A stretch of DNA of 64,000 nt from NCBI RefSeq assembly GCF_031582905.1, contig NZ_CP133990.1, positions 3,782,001 to 3,846,000 of the forward strand. Direction: 5' to 3'. Within the stretch, counting starts at the first letter, position 1, and each line of letters opens with the position of its first letter. The position numbers and the translations under genes were made by a program. The notes under the pieces are model-generated. The model had not been told where the DNA came from, did not search any database, and was given only the letters and a program-made list of their open reading frames with translations. The DNA is from Pengzhenrongella sp031582905 (lineage in GTDB: Bacteria; Actinomycetota; Actinomycetes; Actinomycetales; Cellulomonadaceae). Positions 1 to 8,735 of the stretch are shown here, piece after piece.

Positions 1-1029
1 GGGCGGGACGGCAACCCGGACGGCGACCCGCACGACTACCTGCGGTCGCTCCGGTCGTTCCTCGGCCGACGCTCGGGCGACGCCATCCTGCTCGGGGAGG
101 TCAACCTGCCCTACCCCGAGCAGATCCGGTTCTTCGGGGACGGCGCCGGTGACGAGCTCTCGATGATGTTCGACTTCGTCGGGATGCAGCAGTTCTACCT
201 GGCGCTCGCCCGGCAGGACGCCCGCCCCGCGGCGCAGGCGCTGCGCGACCGGCCCGAGATCCCGGTCGACGCCCAGTGGGCGACGTTCGTGCGCAACCAC
301 GACGAGCTCACGCTGGACAAGCTCACCGACGACGAGCGGCAGGAGGTGTTCGACGCCTTCGGGCCCGAGGAGTCCATGCAGCTGTTCGGCCGCGGGCTGC
401 GGCGCCGGCTGCCGCCGATGCTGGACGGCGACCCGCGCCGCATCCGGATGGTCTACTCGCTGCTCTTCTCCGTGCCGGGCACGCCGGTGCTGTTCTACGG
501 CGAGGAGATCGGGATGGGCGAGAACCTCGACGTCCCGGGCCGGCTGGCCGTGCGCACCCCCATGCAGTGGACCGCGCAGCGCAACGGCGGGTTCTCGCAC
601 GCCGAACCGGACGACCTGGTCGCGCCCGTCGTGACCGGCGGCTTCGGTCCGGAGCACATCAACGTCGCCGCGCAGCGCAACGACCCCGACTCGTTGCTCA
701 ACTTCATCGGTCACCTGGCCCGGCGCTACCGGGAGTGCCCCGAGCTGGGGTGGGCTCGCGGGGAGGTGCTCGACCAGCCGCACCACGCGGTCCTCGCGCA
801 CCGCTGCACGTGGGACGACAGCTCGCTCGTCGCGGTGCACAACCTGTCCGCGGAGCCCTGCGTCGTCCCGCTCGTGCTGGACGACGTCGGCCCGGACACC
901 GAGCTGGTGGACCTGCTGCAGGAGGGGCGGGTCACGTGCTCCGAGGACGGCACGGTGCAGGTACCGATCGGCGGGTACGGCTACCGGTGGCTGCGCGTGG
1001 TGCAGCCCGGGAGCCGCCGGCTGGTGTGA
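1..1029 (+). CDS. GH13 alpha-amylase family enzyme, trehalose-synthase-like (5' end missing)
   Basis: The frame is open from base 1 to the stop at 1029, so only the C-terminal 342 residues are present. Two GH13 signatures are visible: GEVN near residue 38, which carries the general acid/base Glu, and FVRNHDE about 60 residues later, the region with the substrate-binding His-Asp pair. They are followed by the GTPVLFYGEEIGMGEN stretch typical of trehalose synthase and related alpha-glucan enzymes, then a C-terminal beta-sandwich ending in GGYGYRWLRV. The family acts on alpha-1,4 or alpha-1,1 glucosides in the cytoplasm. Trehalose synthase (maltose to trehalose) is my best guess, but the N-terminal half that would decide specificity lies outside the window. 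Confidence 0.78.
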   Translation, partial: GRDGNPDGDPHDYLRSLRSFLGRRSGDAILLGEVNLPYPEQIRFFGDGAGDELSMMFDFVGMQQFYLALARQDARPAAQALRDRPEIPVDAQWATFVRNHDELTLDKLTDDERQEVFDAFGPEESMQLFGRGLRRRLPPMLDGDPRRIRMVYSLLFSVPGTPVLFYGEEIGMGENLDVPGRLAVRTPMQWTAQRNGGFSHAEPDDLVAPVVTGGFGPEHINVAAQRNDPDSLLNFIGHLARRYRECPELGWARGEVLDQPHHAVLAHRCTWDDSSLVAVHNLSAEPCVVPLVLDDVGPDTELVDLLQEGRVTCSEDGTVQVPIGGYGYRWLRVVQPGSRRLV

Positions 1030-1058
1030 GGGACGCTGACCGTCCACGCGAGGTCCGG

Positions 1059-4000
1059 CTACCCCGCGCGGACGGTCAGCGTGCTCGACCCGTCGGGCAG
1101 CCGCCGCACCTCGATGCGCTCGGCGATGGACTGCTTGAGCGCCTCGACGTGCGAGACCACGCCGACCACCCGGCCACCGGCGCGCAGGCGGCCGAGCTCG
1201 GCGAGGACGGCGTCGAGGGTCTCGGGGTCCAGCGTGCCGAAGCCCTCGTCGACGAACAGCGTCCCGAGATCGATGCCCCCGGCTTCGGCGGTGACGACGT
1301 CGGCCATGCCGAGGGCCAGGCACAGCGAGACGTAGAAGGTCTCGCCGCCGGACAGCGTGCGCGGGTCGCGCTCGGCCTCGATGCGGTGGTCGATCACCTT
1401 CATCGCCAGCCCGCGCTTGCGGGAGCCGACGTCCTCGCGCTCCTCACTGCGCACGAGCTCGAAGCGACCGTCCGACATCCCGGCGAGCCGGTCGTTCGCG
1501 GCCGCGACGACGTCCTCGAACCGTCGCGCCAGGACGTACGTGGCGAGCGTGAGGCGCTTGGCGTTGTCGCCGCCGGACGCCGAGGCGAGGTCGGCCATCC
1601 GGACCACCGGCTCCGCCGCGCGACGCGACGCCGCGTGCGCCGTCAGGGCCCGCTCGACCTCGCGCACCCCGGCCGCCGCCGCGTCGGCGCACCGCGCCGA
1701 GAGCGTCGCCTGCCGGGCGGACTCGGCCGCGGCAGCCTCGGCGTCGGCGCACGCCTGCCGTGCGGCCGCCACGTCGACGACGACGTCGTCGCCGAGCCCG
1801 GCGAGGGCCGGCTCGGCGAGCGCCGCTTCGACCCGGGCGAGCTCGGCCGTGTAGCGGGACACGATGTCCTCGAGCTGCCGCAGGTCCGCTGCGGGCAGGA
1901 TCGCGGCCCGCGCCTGGGCCGCATCGGCGAAGCGCTGCTCGGCGAGGCCGTGCTCGAGCTCGGCGGTCCGGCGGAGCAGGTCCCGCTGTGCGCCGTCGAG
2001 GGCGGTGAGCGCCCTGGCGAGCGCGGTGATCGTGCGCACGTCGGCGGTGATCTGCTCGACCCGGGCCGCGACGGACACGGCACCCACCCGCGCGGCGTCC
2101 ACCTCCTTGGCATCGGCCTCCAGCGCCGTGACCAGCCCGTCCAGCGTCGCCCGGCGGTGCGCGACCGCGACGTCGAGGCCGCGGGCACGGTCGAGCAGCA
2201 CGTCCGTCTCCGCATCGTGCGCCTGCAGGCGGCGGCGTGCCGCGGCGAGCGCACGCTGCGCGTCCTCGCTCTCCTGCACGCGTGCCGCGAGCCCGGTGAG
2301 CAGCACGTCGAGCTCGTCGGGCCCGGCGCCTCCGGCGCGGACCCGCTGGGCCGCTGCTCGCTCGGTCAGTCGCGCCATCTCGGCGAGCGCGTCGGACGCG
2401 ACCGACTCGGCGCGGGCACGGACCGCCTCGGCGGCGCTGACGGCCTCGGCATCGGGGTGCTGCAGGTCGAGCTCGGCCGGCGCCGGGTGGTCGGCGCCAC
2501 CGCACACAGGGCACGGCTGCCCCGGGCGGAGGGACACGGCCAGCTCGCCGGCCATCCCGGCGAGCCGCCGGGCCCGCAGCTCCGCCTCCGCGTCGATCGC
2601 GTCCTGCGCGGCCACCACCGCCTCCGCGGCGCGCACCTGGGCCGATGCGGCCTCGTGGTCGAGCGTGACGGCGAGCCCAGCCGCCTCGCGACGCTCACGG
2701 GCGGCCGCGAGCTCCCCGCGCCGGGTCGCGAGCTCGGCCCCCGGGTCCCCGAGGTCCTCGACGGCGTCGACGAGCAGGGCCCGCAGCGCGGGGCGACCGG
2801 CGAGCTCGCTGGTGAGCGCTGCCCGTTCGGCCCCGTCGGCGGCGAGCGCACCCTCCTGCGTGGCGAGCGCACGTCGCCGCGCCGGCAGCTCGCGTTCGAT
2901 CGCCTCGAGCCGTCCCAACCGCGCGACCTCCGCCGCCAGCGCCTCCCGCGCCCCGGCGAGCTCGTCGCTCCCGGCGTCCGTCAGGCCCGGGTGCTCGCCG
3001 CGCAGCCGGTCGACCTCGTCCTGCAGGGACGCCACCTCGAGCCCGGCGGCCTCGGCTCCCGCGAGCAGCGACGCGACGACCGCGCCGCGTCGCGCGAGGT
3101 CGCACCGGGCGACCGCCTCGGCGTGCTGGTCCGCTGCTGCGAGCAGCTGCCCGTGCTCGCGCCGCAGGGCGTCCCGGCGAGCCACCGCGTCCGCGAGCAC
3201 GCGCACGGTGTCGAGGTGCTCCCGCGCGGTGGCGAGCGCCTGCCGGGCAGCGGCGTCGGCCTGCGCGTCCGCCTCCGCCTCGTGCGCCAGGGCCACGACA
3301 TGGGCGTGCGCCGCGGGAAGCAGGTCCGGGTCGGCGGCGTCGCCGAGGGCGCGCAGCTCCGATGCCGTCGCGAGGGGGACGTCCGGGTCGATCGGAGCGT
3401 CCGGGCCGATCGGGGCGTCCGGGCCGATCGGAGCGTCCGGGCCGATCGGAGCGTCCGGGCCGATCGGGGCGTCCCCGTCCGCCGCCGCGTGCGCGCGGCC
3501 CCACGCGAACGCCGGGTCGTCCGTGACCGACGCCGCACCGACGAAGTGTGCGGCGGCGATCGCCACGGCCGAGCGGGCAGCATCGACCGACGCCTGCACC
3601 TCGCGCCGCATGGCCACGAGCCGGTCCTGGACGCGCTCGTAGACCTCAGTGCCGAACACCTTCTGCAGCAGCCCACGGCGCTGCTCGGGGTCGGCGCGCA
3701 GGAAGCTCGCGAACTCGCCCTGCGGGAGCACGATGGTCTGGACGAACTGGGCACGGTCGAGCCCGATCACACGCTGGATCTCCGCGCCGGCCTCGTCGAG
3801 GCGGGTCGACAGGAGCTCGCCGCCGTCCGCGTCATCGGCGCTCGCCAGCCGCCACAGCTTGATGGTCGCCTGCTGCTTCGTCGTCCCGGTCCCGCGCTTC
3901 TTGGCCCGCTGCCGCTCCGGCGTCCGGCGCACCCGGAAGACGCCGGCGCCGGTCTCGAACACGAGGTCCACCACGGTGTCGACGTCGTCGGACGCGTACC

Positions 4001-4205
4001 CCGAGCGCAGGCGGTCGTCGCTGGTCGCGGTGGAGGCGACCTTGCCGTAGAGCGCGAACACGACGGCGTCGATGAGCGTGGACTTGCCGGCGCCGGTGGG
4101 GCCCTCGAGCAGGTAGATGCCGGACGCACCCAGCTCGGCGAAGTCGATCGTGTGGGTGCCCGCGAACGGCCCGAGGGCCTGCAGGGTCATCGTGCGCAGG
4201 TACAT
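1059..4205 (-). CDS. sbcC: Exonuclease SbcCD, ATPase subunit SbcC
   Basis: A 1048-residue SMC-like ATPase, the partner of SbcD in processing DNA double-strand breaks and hairpins. The N-terminus carries Walker A GPTGAGKST (residues 35-43). Long Ala/Arg/Glu-rich coiled coils flank the zinc-hook motif CPVCG near residue 563. The C-terminal lobe has the ABC signature LSGGET (about 948) and Walker B LFVDEGFGTLD (about 980). The reading frame is intact. Its start touches the last base of sbcD at 4205, so the two are co-transcribed. The oddity is an in-frame hexapeptide repeat, DAPIGP several times over, near residues 244-275 in the first coiled-coil arm. Family assignment is secure. Confidence 0.96.
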   Translation of the reverse strand: MYLRTMTLQALGPFAGTHTIDFAELGASGIYLLEGPTGAGKSTLIDAVVFALYGKVASTATSDDRLRSGYASDDVDTVVDLVFETGAGVFRVRRTPERQRAKKRGTGTTKQQATIKLWRLASADDADGGELLSTRLDEAGAEIQRVIGLDRAQFVQTIVLPQGEFASFLRADPEQRRGLLQKVFGTEVYERVQDRLVAMRREVQASVDAARSAVAIAAAHFVGAASVTDDPAFAWGRAHAAADGDAPIGPDAPIGPDAPIGPDAPIGPDAPIDPDVPLATASELRALGDAADPDLLPAAHAHVVALAHEAEADAQADAAARQALATAREHLDTVRVLADAVARRDALRREHGQLLAAADQHAEAVARCDLARRGAVVASLLAGAEAAGLEVASLQDEVDRLRGEHPGLTDAGSDELAGAREALAAEVARLGRLEAIERELPARRRALATQEGALAADGAERAALTSELAGRPALRALLVDAVEDLGDPGAELATRRGELAAARERREAAGLAVTLDHEAASAQVRAAEAVVAAQDAIDAEAELRARRLAGMAGELAVSLRPGQPCPVCGGADHPAPAELDLQHPDAEAVSAAEAVRARAESVASDALAEMARLTERAAAQRVRAGGAGPDELDVLLTGLAARVQESEDAQRALAAARRRLQAHDAETDVLLDRARGLDVAVAHRRATLDGLVTALEADAKEVDAARVGAVSVAARVEQITADVRTITALARALTALDGAQRDLLRRTAELEHGLAEQRFADAAQARAAILPAADLRQLEDIVSRYTAELARVEAALAEPALAGLGDDVVVDVAAARQACADAEAAAAESARQATLSARCADAAAAGVREVERALTAHAASRRAAEPVVRMADLASASGGDNAKRLTLATYVLARRFEDVVAAANDRLAGMSDGRFELVRSEEREDVGSRKRGLAMKVIDHRIEAERDPRTLSGGETFYVSLCLALGMADVVTAEAGGIDLGTLFVDEGFGTLDPETLDAVLAELGRLRAGGRVVGVVSHVEALKQSIAERIEVRRLPDGSSTLTVRAG
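3379..3474 (-). repeat. 18-bp tandem repeat inside sbcC
   Basis: About five copies of an 18-base unit (plus strand gcgtccgggccgatcggg) encode DAPIGP repeats in SbcC. The end copies have diverged to DPDVP and DAPIDP. The period is a multiple of three, so copy-number change keeps the frame. Confidence 0.95.
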
Positions 4206-5409
4206 CAGGCGCTCCGTTCCGCGGCGACGACGTGCTCGAGAGCCGCGCGGAGCACAGCGACCTCGTCGGCCGACGGCGGGGCGCCGGTCACGTGCTCGAC
4301 GAAGTCACCCGCGACGTGGAGCGGGTCGTGCGCGGCGGTCACGGCGACCGCCGCACGCTCACCGACGACCGGGGGGCGGTGCTGGACGACCAGGGCGTGC
4401 GGGAACCGGCGTCGCACCCGGGCGAACAGCTCCGGCGGACGGGCGGCGTCGGTGACGACCACGCGGACCCAGTCGTCGACGTACGGCTCCCCCGCCGGGC
4501 CGAGGAGGTCGTCGAGCGCGCCCGTGACGTCCGACAGCCGCCGCGGCACCGGTGCCGGCACGAGGCGCACGTCGCCGAGGACGCCGTCGGGCCCGATCTC
4601 GACGAGCGCGCTCGACTTGGTGTGGTGGCGCTCGGAGAACGAGTAGGCGAGCGGCGAGCCGGAGTAGCGCAGGACGACGCCCGGGGGCCGGCGACGCGCT
4701 GTGGTCCGTGCAGGTGGCCCAGCGCGACGTAGTCCACACCCGCGAAGGCGTCGGCCGGGACGTGGTCGATCCCGCCGACCCGGATGTCGCGCTCCGACTC
4801 GGAGGCCGCACCACCGAGGACGAAGGCGTGCGCGAGCACGACGGTCCGCGGCGGTGGCGCCGCCGGATCGGCAGCAGGCGCGGCAGCGGTTCGGGCGGCG
4901 ACGTCGGCCCGGACGCGGTCCATCGCGGCGCGGACGACCGCCTCGTGGGAGCGGGCGAGCGGCTGCTCCGGGTCGGTCGACAGCGCCCGGCGCGACGCGT
5001 CCGGGTCCAGGTAGGGCAGTCCGTAGACCAGGACGGACGTGGGGTCCCCCGCCGCGCGTGCCCGCAGGAGGACCGGGGAGCCGACGTCGGCCACGCGGGT
5101 GCGCAGGTGGACGCCGTCGCGCATGAGGGCGGCACCGAAGCCGAGCCGGGCGGCGGAGTCGTGGTTGCCCGGGGTCAGGACGACCGGGCACAGCTCCGTG
5201 AGCCGCGCGAGCGTCTCGGACAGCAGGGTGACGGCCTCGACGGGCGGGATCGCACGGTCGTACACGTCCCCGGCGACGAGGACCGCGTCGACCCCCTCGT
5301 CACGCACCACGTCGACCAGGTGGTCGAGGTAGGCGGACTGGTGCTCGAGCAGGTCGACACCGTGCAGGGTGCGACCCAGATGCCAGTCGGAGGTGTGCAG
5401 CAGCCGCAT
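4205..5409 (-). CDS. sbcD: Exonuclease SbcCD, nuclease subunit SbcD (one frameshift)
   Basis: Mn-dependent phosphoesterase that works with SbcC. The start at 5409 gives MRLLHTSDWHLGR, the usual SbcD N-terminus with the DxH metal motif. VLTPGNHDS and ALGHLHG follow as the next metallophosphatase motifs. The frame then breaks near 4683-4687, a run of five G on the plus strand. The rest continues in another frame as VVLRYSGSPLAYSFSE and on to the stop at 4205. Adding one base to that run restores the expected join RVAGPPGVVLRYSG and a protein of about 401 residues, the normal family length. I treat the break as an assembly error. The gene sits directly upstream of sbcC. Confidence 0.93.
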
Positions 5410-5481
5410 GACGCGACGGTAACCCGGGCCACCCACACGCCCGTCAGGGCGTGCCCCGACACACGGCATCGGACCCGACGG

Positions 5482-6870
5482 TCAGGCGTCCTGCTGCGGC
5501 GCCGAGCTGCGTCGGGTGACGAGGTACAGGACGACTCCCACCGCGAGCAGCGCGCCGGCCAGGAGCCAGTGGGACGCCTCCTGCTGGGTGAAGAGCACGA
5601 GGCACGAGACGACCGCGAGCACAGGGATCGGCGTCCACGCGCGGAAGTGGCTGTGCGCCACGCGGTCCTTGCGCAGCACCAGGACCGCGATGTTGGTGCT
5701 GAGGAACACGAACAGCAGGAGGAGGACGACGGTCGAGGCCAGGTCCTCGAGCGTGCCGGTGACGGTGAGGAGCATCGCGACGGCGGTGGTGACGACGATG
5801 GCGACCCACGGCGTCCGCCGCTGCGGCAGCACGCGTCCCAGGGCGGACGGCAGCAGCCCCCGGTCGGCCATGCCGTAGGCGAGGCGGCTCGCCATGATCA
5901 TCGTCAGCAGCGCACCGTTCGCCACCGCGATGAGGGCGACGACCGCGAACAGGTCGAGGGGGACGCCGCCGGCGACGCGGACCACCTCCAGCAGCGGCCC
6001 GGTCGACCCGGACAGCTGGTCGAGCGGCACGACGATCGGCGCCACCAGGCCGATGAGGAGGTACACGGCACCGGCGGCGATGAGCGACCCGAACAGCGCG
6101 CGCGGGTAGACGCGGCGCACGTCCCGGACCTCCTCGGCGATGTTGGCCGACGTCTCGAAGCCGACGAACGAGTAGAACGCGATGAGGGACCCGGCGAGGA
6201 CGGCGCCACCCACCCCGACGCCGTCGGGCAGCTCGCTGAGGCGGCCGACGTCGCCGTCGCCGCGGCCGAGCACCATCGCGCCCAGGACGACGACGAGGAG
6301 CAGACCGGACACCTCGATGACCGTCATGACGATGTTGGCGCTCAAGGACTCCTTGATGCCGCGAGCGTTGAGCAGTGCGACGAGGGTGAGGAACACAAGC
6401 GCGGCCGGGACCGGGGGCACGTCGAGGAACTGTCCGAGGTAGTCCCCGGCGAACGCGAGCGAGAGGCCCGCAGCGCTGGTCACCCCGGCGGCGAGCATCG
6501 AGAAGCCCACGAGGAACGACACGAGGGGCTTGCCGTACGCGCGCTCGGCGAAGACCGCCGAGCCGCCGGCCCGCGGGTACTTGGTGACGAGCTCCGCGTA
6601 GGACGCCGCGGTGAGCAGGGCCATCCCGAGCGCCACGAGGAGAGGGAGCCAGAACATGCCGCCGGCGGCGTCGGCCATGACACCGACGAGCGCGTACACG
6701 CCGGCGCCGAGCACGTCGCCGAGGATGAACAGGAACAGGAGGGGACCGGTCACGCTGCGGCGCAGCCGGGTGGGCTCGTCCGTCACGTCTGCGGCAGGGG
6801 GCGTCGTCACGCGCCGATCGTCGCGCGACGGGAGCGCTTCCGCACCTGGGGGCGAGCGCTGCTCACGCAT
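5482..6870 (-). CDS. APC-superfamily amino acid permease
   Basis: A 462-residue integral membrane protein with about twelve hydrophobic segments. The first helix carries FILGDVLGAGVYALVG, the unwound glycine-rich segment that binds substrate in APC transporters. KYPRAGGSAVFAERA and GFETSANIAEEVRDVRR are further family hallmarks; the latter is the loop after helix 6. It probably imports or exchanges amino acids across the cytoplasmic membrane, but the substrate cannot be told from sequence. The listed ATG (6870) overlaps the STAS gene by 8 bases. A GTG at 6810, giving VTTPPAADVTDEP, is an alternative start and would leave a short gap. The frame is intact. Confidence 0.88.
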   Translation of the reverse strand: MREQRSPPGAEALPSRDDRRVTTPPAADVTDEPTRLRRSVTGPLLFLFILGDVLGAGVYALVGVMADAAGGMFWLPLLVALGMALLTAASYAELVTKYPRAGGSAVFAERAYGKPLVSFLVGFSMLAAGVTSAAGLSLAFAGDYLGQFLDVPPVPAALVFLTLVALLNARGIKESLSANIVMTVIEVSGLLLVVVLGAMVLGRGDGDVGRLSELPDGVGVGGAVLAGSLIAFYSFVGFETSANIAEEVRDVRRVYPRALFGSLIAAGAVYLLIGLVAPIVVPLDQLSGSTGPLLEVVRVAGGVPLDLFAVVALIAVANGALLTMIMASRLAYGMADRGLLPSALGRVLPQRRTPWVAIVVTTAVAMLLTVTGTLEDLASTVVLLLLFVFLSTNIAVLVLRKDRVAHSHFRAWTPIPVLAVVSCLVLFTQQEASHWLLAGALLAVGVVLYLVTRRSSAPQQDA

Positions 6871-7243
6871 GCGGAGGGGACCCGTGGGTCACCTCCGCGG
6901 GGCAGACCTCCTGCGGCTTCGCGTGGAACAGCGTGTCGAGCCCGACCAGGGCGAGGAGCTCCACGACGGCGCCGGACGGGTCGCGCAGGACGACGGGCCG
7001 GCCGGCGTCCGTGGCGACACCGTGCACCTGCAGCAGGAAGGCCAGACCCGACGAGTCGATGAAGGTGACACCCGACGTGTCGAGCACGACGGGACCGTCT
7101 CCCGCCAGCACCGCGACCATGGAGCGGCTCGCCGACTCGCGCCGGCTGGCGTCGATCTCACCCCGGAGGACGACCGTCGTGGTCCCGTCGTGCTGCTCGA
7201 CGGTGATGCCGGCGGGCGTCGTCGCCCCGTCGCTGTCGTCCAT
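6863..7243 (-). CDS. STAS-domain protein, anti-sigma factor antagonist type
   Basis: A single STAS domain of about 126 residues from the ATG at 7243, which has AGGAG just upstream. The sequence runs from GITVEQHDGTTTVVLRGEID through the core VVLDTSGVTFIDSSGLAFLL. The Ser in FIDSSG is the residue phosphorylated in SpoIIAA/RsbV-type proteins. Such proteins bind anti-sigma kinases and release stress sigma factors. No cognate RsbW-type kinase gene is nearby, so the partner must be encoded elsewhere. A longer frame upstream to 7357 exists, but its N-terminus looks like untranslated leader. The gene is read in the same direction as the downstream permease. Confidence 0.85.
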   Translation of the reverse strand: MDDSDGATTPAGITVEQHDGTTTVVLRGEIDASRRESASRSMVAVLAGDGPVVLDTSGVTFIDSSGLAFLLQVHGVATDAGRPVVLRDPSGAVVELLALVGLDTLFHAKPQEVCPAEVTHGSPPHA

Positions 7244-7446
7244 CGCTCCTCTGTTCTGCTCTGCCGTGCTGCCCGCTGTGCTCCGCATGCCTGCGAGCGG
7301 GTTCGTCGTCCGGTCCACGGGCGCGACGACGTTACCCGCGAGTAGCCAGGGCGACACCTCGAGACGTGCGAGCCCCGGGACGACGCCGATGCCGGCGGGG
7401 TCCCGGGTGGACGTGCCGTGTGGGGGGCCATCCGTACGCTGACGCC

Positions 7447-7944
7447 ATGACGGACGATCCGACGACCGGTTCCCCGGGTGAGCGACGCGCCGTCGCGGCC
7501 CTCGACGCCGCCGGGATCCGGTACGGCCTCACGCGCCATGGCCGGGTGCGGTCGCTGGCCGAGGCGGCCGAGGTCCGGGGCATCGACCCGTCCGGCATCG
7601 TCAAGACGTTGGTGGTGCGGCGCGGTGAGGACGACTACCTCTTCGTGCTCGTCCCGGGCGACCGGACCATCTCGTGGCCCAAGCTGCGCGCCCTCCTCGG
7701 CGTCAGTCGCCTCTCCATGCCCGACGCCGCCACGGCGCAGGCGGTCACGGGGTACGAGCGGGGCACGATCACCCCGTTCGGGTCGACGCGCGCCTGGCCG
7801 GTCGTCGCCGACCTGCGCGTCCCGGGGCGTCCGGCGTCGATCGGCGCCGGGGCCCACGGCACGGCGGCGACCGTCGACGGGGACGAGCTGGTCCGCGTGC
7901 TGGACGCACAGGTCGCGGACGTGACGGACGCCGAGGACCCGTGA
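7447..7944 (+). CDS. YbaK/EbsC-type aminoacyl-tRNA deacylase
   Basis: A 165-residue protein from the ATG at 7447. It has the YbaK/ProX fold signature: an N-terminal helix (AVAALDAAGIRYGL), the conserved Lys in GIVKTLVVR, and GYERGTITPFG near residue 104, which is the family's GxxxGxVsPfG loop. Members hydrolyse mischarged Cys-tRNA-Pro or related aminoacyl-tRNAs in trans. Its stop TGA shares a base with the ATG of the next gene (TGATG), so translation is probably coupled to the MarR regulator. Confidence 0.88.
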   Translation: MTDDPTTGSPGERRAVAALDAAGIRYGLTRHGRVRSLAEAAEVRGIDPSGIVKTLVVRRGEDDYLFVLVPGDRTISWPKLRALLGVSRLSMPDAATAQAVTGYERGTITPFGSTRAWPVVADLRVPGRPASIGAGAHGTAATVDGDELVRVLDAQVADVTDAEDP

Positions 7945-8390
7945 TGGCCGACGCCCGCCTCGCCGTCGACGCGTGGGAGTCGCTGCTGCGCGCCCAGGTC
8001 AGCCTCATGAAGGAGTTCGCGGAGGACTTCCGTGGCGCGCCCGTGTCCATGCAGGAGTACGACGTCCTCTACACGCTCACGGGATGCCCGGGCGGCCGCA
8101 GCCGCCTGCGCGACCTCGCGGACAACACCCGGCTGAGCCAGCCCGGCCTGAGCCGGCTCGTCGAACGGATGGCGACAGACGGGCTCGTCGAGCGCGAGCG
8201 CGACCCGCACGACGGACGCGGCACGGTCGTGTCGCTCACCGAGCGCGGGCGTGGGGTGCAGCGCTCGGTGGGCCGGGTGCACGCCCGGTCGATCGTCGCG
8301 CGGATGACGGGCGCCCTCACCGACGGCGAGCAGGCGGAGCTCGCGCGGCTGTGCACCAAGCTCCGGGTCGGAGACAACGCGGCGCGCTGA
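7944..8390 (+). CDS. MarR-family transcriptional regulator
   Basis: A 148-residue winged-helix regulator whose ATG overlaps the preceding stop by one base. The DNA-binding part is clear: SRLRDLADNTRLSQPGLSRL is the helix-turn-helix, followed by the wing ERERDPHDGRGTVVSLTERG. Helices at both ends (AWESLLRAQVSLMKEFAED and ALTDGEQAELARLCTKL) would form the dimer interface. The ligand and target are unknown. The overlap with the YbaK-type gene suggests shared expression and no divergent target. Confidence 0.88.
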   Translation: MADARLAVDAWESLLRAQVSLMKEFAEDFRGAPVSMQEYDVLYTLTGCPGGRSRLRDLADNTRLSQPGLSRLVERMATDGLVERERDPHDGRGTVVSLTERGRGVQRSVGRVHARSIVARMTGALTDGEQAELARLCTKLRVGDNAAR

Positions 8391-8424
8391 TCGGCGGGCG
8401 GCGCTGGCCGCGCCGGCAGTTCTG

Positions 8425-8469
8425 GCACGTCGGGCACTTCGGACACTTCGGGCACTTCGGGCTCTTCAG
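8425..8469 (+). repeat. 9-bp tandem repeat downstream of marR
   Basis: Five imperfect 9-base units in a row: cacgtcggg, cacttcgga, cacttcggg, cacttcggg, ctcttcagg. The repeat is non-coding as far as I can tell. Confidence 0.85.
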
Positions 8470-8638
8470 GAAGAGCGCGCCTGGTCCGCCCCACCCTCGG
8501 AAGGCTGCGTTGCCGCCGCTTGATTCATGACGCCATGGCCCCACCCGCTGTTCTGCGCATTACTGGAGTCATTTCAGCGTGCCACCACGCCGACCCCAGG
8601 CGCATTGTGAGTGACGCCGTCCACAGAACTCGAGTGCG

Positions 8639-8667
8639 TTGTCAGCCTTGTCAGTGGCTCGTTCTAG
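8639..8667 (+). promoter_or_regulatory. Candidate promoter of the DUF222/HNH gene
   Basis: TTGTCA (8639-8644) and TTCTAG (8662-8667) are separated by 17 bases and lie about 70 bases before the chosen start. The match to the -10 consensus is only partial. Confidence 0.4.
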
Positions 8668-8735
8668 CATGGAGGTCAAGGAAACAAGGATTAGTGGCGA
8701 GGGCGCCGCGACCGTCTGGCGGGGAGGTGGGTGCG

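Larger units (their letters stand above)
8391..8735 (+). other. Gene-free stretch between marR and the HNH gene
   Basis: This 345-base gap is less GC-rich than its surroundings. It holds a short 9-base tandem repeat (8425-8469) and a candidate promoter for the next gene: TTGTCA at 8639-8644, a 17-base spacer, and TTCTAG at 8662-8667. No convincing RNA gene or coding frame was seen. Confidence 0.6.

Noticed and set aside
276..4646. A 1456-codon open frame on the plus strand, and other long antisense frames such as those opposite gyrA and gyrB
   Set aside because: They lie opposite or out of phase with clear genes, are Arg/Ala/Gly-rich with no motifs, and are the expected by-product of very high GC, where stop codons are rare.
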